Made by a program: the position numbers and the translations under genes. This document shows, piece after piece, positions 32,225-41,722 of a stretch of 64,000 nucleotides of DNA (position 1 is its first letter; each line of letters begins with the position of its first letter). The stretch lies in assembly GCF_036350515.1 (NCBI RefSeq), contig NZ_JAZDUE010000001.1:456262-520261 (forward strand). Direction: 5' to 3'. The stretch is from Gordonia prachuapensis (GTDB lineage Bacteria; Actinomycetota; Actinomycetes; Mycobacteriales; Mycobacteriaceae). Below the pieces are notes generated by a model. It had not been told where the DNA came from and searched no databases. It worked only from the letters and a program-made list of their open reading frames with translations.

Positions 32225-33043
32225 TCACTTGACCTCCGAGCGCAGTACGCGGATCACCCCCAGCGTCAATGGGATGGCGATCCACACGATCGCGGAGACT
32301 GCCAGCCGCGCCCACTCACCGCCGGTGGCCCACTCGCCGGACTGGAATGGCAGCAACGTCAGCCCGGTGTCGACCCATTGTCCGAGGTTGTCGGCAAACC
32401 ACGGCACGAGTTCGGTCATCAGCATCAGGGCGGTCGGTAGGGCGAAGTAGGCGACGATCGCGCCCGGGGTGTTCAGGATGAGCGCGGCGAAACCGAATCC
32501 GAGCAGGAGCCCGAAAATCTGCAAGAGGAACGAGTTGAACAGACCGGCCGCGGTGAACGACCAGGCACCCGCCGGATCGGTGTAGACGATGTCGGCGATC
32601 ACCGTGGCGACCGCGCCCATCGTCAGCGCGATGATCACCGCGGCGACGCCGGTGATCAGCGCTGCGAGCAGCTTGGCCGTCACCACGCGTTCCCGTCGCG
32701 GCTCCATCGTGAATGTGGTCAGCGCGGCGCGCTGACTCCACTCGCCGGTCACCAGCAGGATCGCCAAGACCGGCAGGATGATCCCGGTCGGGATGTTCAT
32801 GACACCGAACAGTTCGCCGAAGTTGAGGTTCTCCGGACTGTTGCGCTCCGTGATCAGCATCGCCACCGCGACGACGACCGACAACACACCGATCGACGCG
32901 GTCAGCCAGAAACCGGCCCGCGTGTCGACGAGTTTGCGGAGTTCGACGAGGGTGAGTCGACTCAGCGGGATCGGCGTGCTGCGCACGTCGAGATCGACGC
33001 TCGGCTCGGGTATCTCGGTGCGGACGGGGTTCTGGACGGTCAT
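32225..33043 (-). CDS. ABC transporter permease
   Basis: The 272-aa protein has six hydrophobic segments typical of ABC-2 type permeases: 'FWLTASIGVLSVVVAVAMLI', 'IPTGIILPVLAILLVTGEWSQRAALTTFTMEPRRERVVTAKLLAAL', 'GVAAVIIALTMGAVATVIADIV', 'FLLQIFGLLLGFGFAALIL', 'VAYFALPTALMLMTELV' and a C-terminal span. The cytosolic 'TGEWSQRAALTTFTMEPRRE' is the signature loop contacting the ATPase. Start overlaps the ATPase stop by four bases. Drug or lipid export is likely; cargo unknown. Confidence 0.88.
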   Translation of the reverse strand: MTVQNPVRTEIPEPSVDLDVRSTPIPLSRLTLVELRKLVDTRAGFWLTASIGVLSVVVAVAMLITERNSPENLNFGELFGVMNIPTGIILPVLAILLVTGEWSQRAALTTFTMEPRRERVVTAKLLAALITGVAAVIIALTMGAVATVIADIVYTDPAGAWSFTAAGLFNSFLLQIFGLLLGFGFAALILNTPGAIVAYFALPTALMLMTELVPWFADNLGQWVDTGLTLLPFQSGEWATGGEWARLAVSAIVWIAIPLTLGVIRVLRSEVK

Positions 33044-33963
33044 GACGGGACTCCCTGTAGGACGGGTTGTTCACGTTGGGTCTGTTGGGTCAGTTCGAGG
33101 AACATCTCCTCGAGTTGCGCGCCGTCGCCGGGTCGCAACTCCATCAGGGCTATCCCGGCGGTGGCCGCGACCCGCCCGACCTCCTCGGGTGCGGCGTCGG
33201 TGGTGAATCCCCCATCGGTGGCCGGCTGTGTCCGGATTCCGGCGCCCGCCAAGGCGGCGGTGAGCGCGGCGTCGTCCAGAGAGCGGACCCGGGTGCCCTG
33301 GGCGGCGAGCAGATCGGACTTGGTGCCCTGGGCGACGATTCGCCCGTGGCCGATGACCAGGATGTCGTCGGCGATGATCTCGATCTCGTGCAGCAGATGC
33401 GACGACAGCAGGACGGTTCCACCCCGATTCGCATAGTCGCGCAACAGCGTCCGCATCCAGTGGATGCCCGCCGGGTCGAGGCCGTTCGCCGGTTCGTCGA
33501 GGATCAGGATGTGCGGGTCACCGAGGAGCGCGTTGGCGATCCCGAGCCGCTGGCGCATGCCGAGCGAGTAGTTGCGGACGCGTCGGTTCGCCTCCTTCGG
33601 GGTCAGGCTCACCATCTCGAGCATGTCATCGACCCGAGACCGGTTGACGCCCAGCGTCATCGCCGTCAGCCGGAGGATCTCGGCGCCGGTGCGCCCGGCG
33701 TGCTGGGCCGACGCGTCGAGCAGGACACCGACTTGCGTCGCCGGGTTGGGGATCTCGCGGTAGGCGCGCCCACCGACGGTCGCCGATCCCGAGGTCGCCG
33801 GGGTGAGCCCGGCGATGATTCGCATCGTGGTGGATTTCCCCGCACCATTCGGACCGAGGAATCCGGTGACCTGGCCGGGCGTGCAGCTGAACGAGACGTC
33901 GTCGACGGCCGTGTGGTCGCCATATCTCTTCGTGAGGTTTTCGACAGTGATCATGACGTCCAT
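33040..33963 (-). CDS. ABC transporter ATP-binding protein
   Basis: The 307-aa ATPase has Walker A 'GFLGPNGAGKSTT', Q-loop 'TQVGVLLD', signature 'YSLGMRQRLGIANAL' and Walker B 'HILILDEPANGLDP', followed by the H-loop 'LLSSHLLHEIE'. It belongs to the CcmA/DrrA class that powers ABC-2 exporters. ATG 33954 ('MITVENLTKRYG') is the conventional start; the earlier ATG 33963 adds three residues. Transcription is divergent from a two-component system that may control it, as in BceRS-like pairs. Confidence 0.94.
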   Translation of the reverse strand: MDVMITVENLTKRYGDHTAVDDVSFSCTPGQVTGFLGPNGAGKSTTMRIIAGLTPATSGSATVGGRAYREIPNPATQVGVLLDASAQHAGRTGAEILRLTAMTLGVNRSRVDDMLEMVSLTPKEANRRVRNYSLGMRQRLGIANALLGDPHILILDEPANGLDPAGIHWMRTLLRDYANRGGTVLLSSHLLHEIEIIADDILVIGHGRIVAQGTKSDLLAAQGTRVRSLDDAALTAALAGAGIRTQPATDGGFTTDAAPEEVGRVAATAGIALMELRPGDGAQLEEMFLELTQQTQREQPVLQGVPS

Positions 33964-34087
33964 CGTCGTTCGCCGGCACCCCGGCCCGCATCGGCCGTGC
34001 GGACAGAATGCGGATAGCCGAAAGTCGGAGACGAGTCTGGCCGCATGGTTGAGGTGACCCCGACTCGACCCCGATTACGGTGTAGGG

Positions 34088-35251
34088 GTGCGCCCCGAGG
34101 ACTATCAGCCGCGTCTGTCGGCGGCCAGTCACGTCTGGCGTCTCGCGCTGATGCTGCTCATCTCCGCGGTCGCGTGGGGCTCGCGCGTCGGCTACCAATG
34201 GGAGCAGGCGCGCTGGTGGTTCGTCGCCGACCTCACCATCGGGCTCCTGACCTACGTCGCCGTGTGGTTCCGGCGCTCGCATCCGGTGGCCGTGACCGCC
34301 TTCGGCAACATCGCAACCGCGATCTCGGCGAGCGCGGCAGGCCCGGCCACGCTGGCGATGGTGTCGCTCTCGACTCGTCGCCGGTGGCCCGAGATCATCC
34401 CCCAGGTGGCCCTCGCCCTCGTGTGTGGCGTGGTCGCCGAGGAGTTCTTCAACGTGCCGGATGTCGCCGAGCCCTGGATTCTCCGCTACGGCATCATGGT
34501 CGCGGTCATCGCGACGATGGTTGCGTGGGGCATGTACATCGGATCCAGGCGTGAGCTCCTGGCCAGTTGGCGGGCGCGTGCCATGCTCGCGGAGTCCGAA
34601 CGGGATGCGGAGATGCGTCGGGCCCGTTCAGTGGAGCGCGCTCAGATCGCGCGTGAGATGCACGACGTTCTGGCACACCGGATCTCGACGGTGAGCATGC
34701 ATGCCGGTGCGTTGGCGTTCCGGGAGGACCTCGGGCGGGACGAGATCCGTGCCACCGCCCAGACCATCCACGAGACCTCGCGTCTGGCCCTCACCGAACT
34801 GCGCGAAGTGCTCGGTGTCCTGCGTGAGGGTCCGGGCGACGCCGATCCGGAGTCCCCGCAAGCGGTTCCCGCCGATCTCGACGCTCTGGTCGAGGACAAC
34901 CGCCGCAACGGGATGCGCGTCGAATACCTCTGCACCGCCGATCTGTCGGCACTCTCGCCGACGGTCTTCCGTACCCTCTACCGGTGCTTGCAGGAGGCAC
35001 TCACCAACGCCCGCAAACACGCGCCGGCCGCCACGGTCACCGTCCGCATCAAGGGTGACGAGTCGACGGGAGTCGACCTGCTGGTGGACAACCCGCTCCC
35101 GCTCCGGGCAGAGACGGTCACGCCGCCGCCCTCCGGACTCGGACTGGTGGGTGTGGCCGAGCGCGTTGCGCTCAGTGGCGGCCGACATTCCGCGGTGCAC
35201 ACCGACGACCGCCACTTCGTCTTGCACGTGTGGCTACCGTGGCATCCATGA
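34088..35251 (+). CDS. sensor histidine kinase (HisKA_3, NarL/DesK type)
   Basis: The 387-aa protein has about five N-terminal spans (residues 17-150), then a coiled coil and the HisKA_3 helix with the phosphorylated His192 in 'IAREMHDVLAHRIS'. The HATPase domain shows the N-box 'LYRCLQEALTNARKHAP' and 'GLGLVGVAERVALSGG' as the G-box. No large sensor domain is outside the membrane, so it may sense membrane state or the ABC exporter. GTG start. The response regulator gene overlaps it by four bases. Confidence 0.93.
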   Translation: MRPEDYQPRLSAASHVWRLALMLLISAVAWGSRVGYQWEQARWWFVADLTIGLLTYVAVWFRRSHPVAVTAFGNIATAISASAAGPATLAMVSLSTRRRWPEIIPQVALALVCGVVAEEFFNVPDVAEPWILRYGIMVAVIATMVAWGMYIGSRRELLASWRARAMLAESERDAEMRRARSVERAQIAREMHDVLAHRISTVSMHAGALAFREDLGRDEIRATAQTIHETSRLALTELREVLGVLREGPGDADPESPQAVPADLDALVEDNRRNGMRVEYLCTADLSALSPTVFRTLYRCLQEALTNARKHAPAATVTVRIKGDESTGVDLLVDNPLPLRAETVTPPPSGLGLVGVAERVALSGGRHSAVHTDDRHFVLHVWLPWHP

Positions 35252-35901
35252 CAGCGCGCATCATGGTCGTCGACGACGACCCGCTGGTCCGATCCGGGCT
35301 GCGCCTGCTGCTCGGTGGGGACCCGGAGTTCGAGGTCACGGCGGAGGCCGGCAACGGGCGTGAGGCGATCGACCGGCACGCCGCCGAGCCCGTCGACATG
35401 CTGCTCATGGATCTGCGGATGCCGGTCATGGACGGCATCGCGGCCACGGGCGAGCTCAAGGCTGCCGACGACCCGCCGGCCGTGATCGTGCTGACCACCT
35501 TCGACGCCGACGAGTACGTGGTGCGTGCACTCGCCGTGGGGGCCGACGGATTCCTCCTGAAGGACACGCCACCACACGACATCGTCGCGGCGATCAAGAA
35601 CGTGCTGCGCGGCGAGCCGGCACTCAGCCCCTCGGTGACCGCGACGCTGATCAAGCAGGTCGTCGACGGCGGCGCGCATCCGCGGTCGCCGGAGGCACGC
35701 GACGCGGTGGTCACCCTCACCGACCGGGAGCGGGACGTCGCGATCGGCGTGGCGAAAGGAGCGTCGAACGCGGAGATCGCCGCCGAGTTGTTCATGAGTG
35801 TGGCGACGGTGAAGGCCCACATCTCGCACATCTTCGCCAAGCTCGGCACCACCAATCGGGTCCAGGTGGCGATCATCCTGCACGACGCGGGGCTGGCCTG
35901 A
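35248..35901 (+). CDS. NarL/LuxR-type response regulator
   Basis: Started at ATG 35248 inside the kinase stop (ATGA), the product has 217 aa. The receiver domain has acidic pair Asp10/Asp11 ('MVVDDDPLVRSGL'), phospho-acceptor Asp55 ('LLMDLRMPVMDGI') and 'VIVLTTFDADEYV', 'FLLKDTPP' with the conserved Lys. The C-terminal LuxR helix-turn-helix is 'LTDREREVAIG'-like ('LTDRERDVAIGVAKGASNAEIAAELFMSVATVKAHISHIFAKLG'). It pairs with the kinase and probably regulates the divergent ABC operon. Confidence 0.95.
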   Translation: MTARIMVVDDDPLVRSGLRLLLGGDPEFEVTAEAGNGREAIDRHAAEPVDMLLMDLRMPVMDGIAATGELKAADDPPAVIVLTTFDADEYVVRALAVGADGFLLKDTPPHDIVAAIKNVLRGEPALSPSVTATLIKQVVDGGAHPRSPEARDAVVTLTDRERDVAIGVAKGASNAEIAAELFMSVATVKAHISHIFAKLGTTNRVQVAIILHDAGLA

Positions 35902-36000
35902 CCTGCGCGCAGATGCTGCGGTGGTGGCGCACCGGTCGGATCGTGTGGACACTGGATGGCACACGGCTATCACGCCGACCCGCGGTGTCAGGAGGTCGCA

Positions 36001-36384
36001 ATGGCGGACAACAACAACCCGTTCGGGATGAACCCGGAGGATTTCGATCGCTTCGCGCGCGAGGCATCGGAGGGTGTCCGCGACATGGTCGGCAAGTTCC
36101 TGACGGGGCCCGGTTCGGCGGCCGGCGCGTGGTCGACCCTGTTCGAGGACGCCGGTCGGACGCGGCGCCGCGAACCGGAGACCACCGGCGAGACCGGAAC
36201 CGGCGTGTGGGCCGTCTTCGTCGTCAGCGACGACGGCGGTGCGCGGGTCGAACAGGTCTATGCCTCCGAGCTCGACGCGCTGCGCGCCAACAAGCACAAC
36301 ACCGACCCCCGACGCAAGGTGCGGTTCCTGCCGTACGGGATCACGGTCAGCGCGCTCGACGAGGACGATTCGCCCGAGGCGTGA
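36001..36384 (+). CDS. conserved hypothetical protein
   Basis: From ATG 36001, after GGAGGTCGCA, the product has 127 aa beginning 'MADNNNPFGMNPEDFDRFAREASEGV'. The N-terminal half looks helical, the C-terminal half ('TGVWAVFVVSDDGGARVEQVYASELDALRANKHNT' and 'RKVRFLPYGITVSALDE') is an alpha/beta unit. No catalytic motif or membrane span is visible. The upstream extension to 35956 has no family sign. The good ribosome site supports the gene. Function unknown. Confidence 0.72.
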   Translation: MADNNNPFGMNPEDFDRFAREASEGVRDMVGKFLTGPGSAAGAWSTLFEDAGRTRRREPETTGETGTGVWAVFVVSDDGGARVEQVYASELDALRANKHNTDPRRKVRFLPYGITVSALDEDDSPEA

Positions 36385-36510
36385 ACGGCTGTACCGGGCC
36401 GACGCAGCGCGTTGCGGTGCCCGCCGGCCTCATTCGCATCGGTGGCGGTGCGGCGACGTGACGGGCTGTCCCGGTGATCATCCGGTCGGTGACTGTGCCA
36501 CGATGACCGG

Positions 36511-37716
36511 ATGATGGTGATCGCCGAGGCGTCGTCGGCAGCCGATACCGTGGCGATCGAATCACTTTTCTGGATCGCTGCTGCAGCGGCCGTCGCACCG
36601 ATCGTCTCGCGCATCTTCCGCGGCTACGTTCCCGACGCCGTGGTCCTGCTCGTCTTCGGCATGGCGATCGGACCGCATGTGCTCGGTTGGGCCGACCGGG
36701 ACAGTGTCGAGATCCTCAGCGAACTCGGACTCGGCATGCTGTTCCTGCTCGCCGGCTACGAACTCGAGCCGAAGTTGTTGGGCGGCAAATCAGGTCGGGT
36801 CGCCCGGTTCACCTGGCTGGCGGGTCTGTTGATCGCGCTCGTGGCGGTCACCCTGGCAGTCCCCGACGAGGATTTCGCCGCGCACATCGCGGTCGCCATC
36901 GCGCTCACCTCCACCGCGCTGGGCACGCTGCTGCCCATCATCAAACAGGACGGTCTGCTCGATACGCCGCTCGGCCGTTCGGTGATGGCCCATGGCGCCG
37001 TCGGTGAGCTCGGTCCGATTCTCGCGATGTCGTTGTTGCTCACCAGTCGCAGTGTCGGCGGCGCCATCGTGGTGCTGATCCTGTTCGGGGTGGCCGCGTT
37101 GCTGATCGGTGCGGTGCCGCAGCGACTCCTCGAACGTATCCCCGGGTTGCGTTACGCCCTGTCCGAGATGAGCGGTGGCACTTTCCAGTTGCCGATCCGG
37201 GTGGTGTTCCTGCTGCTGGTGTCGCTGATGACGGTCGCCGCGGTGTTCGAGCTCGACGTCGTGTTGGGCGCATTCGCAGCAGGGCTGATCCTGCAGCGGC
37301 TGATCGGGCCGGCGAACCACGACGTCGGGAAGTCGTTGGAGGTCATCGGGTTCGGTGTGCTGATCCCGATCTTCTTCGTGACCTCGGGAATGGGTATCGA
37401 CATCACCGCGGTCCTCGGCGAACCGGTCCTGTGGGTCGTCCTCGTCGTGGCGATCGGCCTCGCCCGAGGTCTGCCGGTGTGGCTGAGTGAGCGCTACATC
37501 CCGCACGGATCGAATCTGACGGAGAAGCGCGAGCGAACTCAGCTGGCCCTGTACGCCGCGACCGGCCTTCCGATCATCGTCGCGGTCACCGAGGTGGCGA
37601 CGGAATCCGAGCTGATGTCACTGCAACTCGCGTCGAGTCTGGTGGCCGCGGGAGCGACCACGGTGCTGGTGTTCCCGCTCATCGCTCGCCTCGTCAAGCC
37701 CACCGAACGCGTGTAG
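36511..37716 (+). CDS. CPA2-family cation:proton antiporter
   Basis: The 401-aa protein has twelve or so spans and the Kef-type transport core: 'GYVPDAVVLLVFGMAIGPHVLGW', 'ELGLGMLFLLAGYELEPKLL', 'HIAVAIALTSTALGTLLPIIKQDGLLDTPLGRSVMAHGAVGELGPILAMSLLL', 'ELDVVLGAFAAGLILQRL' and 'LIPIFFVTSGMGIDITAVL'. The motif 'ALTSTALG' replaces the more usual S-T in the unwound helix and 'GAVGELGP' carries an acidic residue in the transport site. There is no C-terminal TrkA-N domain, so it is the short form. It exchanges K+ or Na+ for protons. Confidence 0.92.
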   Translation: MMVIAEASSAADTVAIESLFWIAAAAAVAPIVSRIFRGYVPDAVVLLVFGMAIGPHVLGWADRDSVEILSELGLGMLFLLAGYELEPKLLGGKSGRVARFTWLAGLLIALVAVTLAVPDEDFAAHIAVAIALTSTALGTLLPIIKQDGLLDTPLGRSVMAHGAVGELGPILAMSLLLTSRSVGGAIVVLILFGVAALLIGAVPQRLLERIPGLRYALSEMSGGTFQLPIRVVFLLLVSLMTVAAVFELDVVLGAFAAGLILQRLIGPANHDVGKSLEVIGFGVLIPIFFVTSGMGIDITAVLGEPVLWVVLVVAIGLARGLPVWLSERYIPHGSNLTEKRERTQLALYAATGLPIIVAVTEVATESELMSLQLASSLVAAGATTVLVFPLIARLVKPTERV

Positions 37717-37788
37717 CCGCCGCCCCGAACAGTCGGGACAACGGCCACATCACGATCGCGCTGAGATGTCAGCGGTCGGACTCCGCGG

Positions 37789-38112
37789 TCAGAGGTAGGC
37801 GCCGCAGGTCGGCCACGCGCCGGGACCCTGGCTGGCCAGAGTGTTCTCCGCGACCCGGATCTGCTCGGCCTTCGAGGCGTTCGCCGGGTTGCCGGTGCCA
37901 CCGTTGGCCTCCCAGGTGCTCTGCGAGAACTGCAGGCCGCCGTAGTAGCCGTTGCCGGTGTTGATCGACCAGTTGCCGCCGCTCTCGCACTGGGCGACGG
38001 CGTCCCAGTTGTTGGCGGCCGAGGCGGTGCCGGCGACGGCGGCGAACGGGGCCAGGGACAGCGCACCGACGACTCCGGCGCGCACAGCAAGCTTCTTGAA
38101 ACTCATGGTCAT
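37789..38112 (-). CDS. resuscitation-promoting factor, short secreted single-domain form
   Basis: The 107-aa protein consists of a signal peptide ('VRAGVVGALSLAPFAAVAGTASA') and one Rpf domain, 'NNWDAVAQCESGGNWSINTGNGYYGGLQFSQSTWEANGG' onward. The catalytic Glu43 is in 'CESGGNW', and Cys42/Cys103 form the conserved disulphide. Rpf domains are lysozyme-like muralytic enzymes that revive dormant actinobacteria. ATG 38112 has AGGAGG four bases away; ATG 38106 ('MSFKK') has a ten-base spacing, so either is possible. The size fits RpfC/D/E-like members with no LysM or G5 domain. Confidence 0.95.
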   Translation of the reverse strand: MTMSFKKLAVRAGVVGALSLAPFAAVAGTASAANNWDAVAQCESGGNWSINTGNGYYGGLQFSQSTWEANGGTGNPANASKAEQIRVAENTLASQGPGAWPTCGAYL

Positions 38113-38401
38113 CGTTCCTCCTATCGCCACCCCATAGCGGGCTGGGCGGCTGATCTTCGGACCGGTGGCGACCGTACAAGCTGGTAACGAACAGGTCACA
38201 TCAACGCAGCTACCTGCGGCATCTGGATCACGCGTTGGTAACAGGGGTGAGATTCCGCGAAGTACCAGCGCACCGCGGCGTGTCGCGGCTTCGGGATCAC
38301 GATTCGACATCCGATTCAGTGTGAGAAACTGCACAACCGAAATGTGGTATCGGTCACTGCATCTGCGGCGCGTCCGGGTCGGGTTCTCGGGGGCCCGGAC
38401 G
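38113..38401 (-). promoter_or_regulatory. long leader upstream of rpf with repeated GGTAAC boxes
   Basis: About 290 bases without a gene precede rpf. Two GGTAAC boxes on the plus strand (38183-38188 and 38237-38242, 54 bases apart) resemble GTAAC-type half-sites of the MtrA response regulator, which in relatives controls cell-wall hydrolases. The segment nearest the start (CCGAAGATCAGCC...GGGGTGGCGATAGG) is faintly like the 3' end of ydaO c-di-AMP riboswitches, but I could not fold a full match. Confidence 0.35.
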
Positions 38402-39037
38402 TCAGGTCAGGTCAGCACGCAGTGAGTCGTCGAGCGACGCGCGGACGAGGGCCGCGGCGAGGGTTGCCGGGCTACCGTCGGCGAGGCGTCCGAGGGCCGC
38501 CGCATCGTCGGGCAGACCGAGGTCGGCAGCAGCGGACAGGGCGCGCTTGTCGAAATAGGGCGCCACCCATCCCCAGATGTCCTGGACCTCCCGCAGGAAC
38601 ACCGATGCACCGGTCGGGCCGATGCCGGTGAACTCCTGGAGGAGGTCTGCGGCGCGCTCGGTGTCGCCGTCGGCGTTCGTCGCGAGGCGGCGGAGGTCGC
38701 CCGCGTAGTCGTCGACGACCTTGCGGCCGGCCTCACCGAGGCGAGTTGCGGTGCTCTCGTCATAGCGCACGTAGTGGCCACGGCCCAGCGCGTCGACGAG
38801 GCTCTGCCATGGCGCGTCGGCCATCTTCTGCGGTGTCCGGTATCCCGCGGAGTTCAGTTCGCGCGCGGCGGCGACCGCGATATCCGCCGAGATGCGCGCA
38901 CTCAGCAGTAGCGACAGGACCAGCAGTTGGAAGAGTGGCGCGGGTGTGTCCTTGAGGGTGATCCCTGCCTCGTCGGCGTAGGTGCGGCCGGCGCGGTGGA
39001 TCAGCGCCGTCGCGGTGTCCTGCTGCTTCTTCGACAC
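38402..39037 (-). CDS. endonuclease III-like HhH-GPD DNA glycosylase, lacking the Fe-S cluster
   Basis: From GTG 39037, preceded by GGGAGGAGC, the 211-aa product starts 'SKKQQDTATALIHRAG'. It contains 'PAPLFQLLVLSLLLSARISADIAVAAARELN', the EndoIII N-terminal helices, and the helix-hairpin-helix 'QEFTGIGPTGASVFLREVQDIWGWVAPYFDKRAL' with the conserved aspartate in 'YFDKRAL'. The Lys of bifunctional enzymes is not evident at the expected place, and there are no cysteines for the C-terminal 4Fe-4S cluster. It is therefore a divergent glycosylase, possibly for uracil or oxidised bases. The frame runs further upstream without signal. Confidence 0.82.
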   Translation of the reverse strand: MSKKQQDTATALIHRAGRTYADEAGITLKDTPAPLFQLLVLSLLLSARISADIAVAAARELNSAGYRTPQKMADAPWQSLVDALGRGHYVRYDESTATRLGEAGRKVVDDYAGDLRRLATNADGDTERAADLLQEFTGIGPTGASVFLREVQDIWGWVAPYFDKRALSAAADLGLPDDAAALGRLADGSPATLAAALVRASLDDSLRADLT

Positions 39038-39119
39038 GGTTGCTCCTCCCGGGCGAGATGGACGTCGTGTGGTCTCGTCCGGCAGTGCTACCCGGTCCGG
39101 GCACCGATCAACCGTGCGA

Positions 39120-39310
39120 TCAGCAGCACCGCGCGCCGGGTCGGCGGTCCTGGTCGGCGTATCGGCCTCGCCAGTAGTCGGATTCGGACAGCACCGGTTC
39201 ACGCGGGTGGGTGCGCGCCATGTGCTCGACGTAACGCCGGTAGTCGTGGTCACCCATCAGGCTCCCGACGTACCACCGGACCGCGTCGACCACGCGCCGC
39301 AGACGACCCA

Positions 39311-39314
<4 letters not shown>
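39120..39314 (-). CDS. ybdD: YbdD/YjiX family (DUF466) protein
   Basis: The 64-aa protein contains the family signature 'RYVEHMARTHPREPVLSESDYWRGRY', with the HPxxPxxxxxxF/Y pattern of DUF466. These small proteins are always encoded next to CstA/BtsT pyruvate or peptide carriers and are needed for their transport activity. The start overlaps the cstA stop by four bases, which supports coupled translation. Confidence 0.95.
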
Positions 39315-41611
<2,297 letters not shown>

Positions 41612-41722
41612 GGTGGCACCTTCCTCGAGTAGCGAGTGTGGCCCGCGTCACTATACGCGCAGCCGCTGCCTCTGCTGCCCGCACCGTTGAAACGAGATGC
41701 CAAGTCGGGCAATCTGGGCGCC

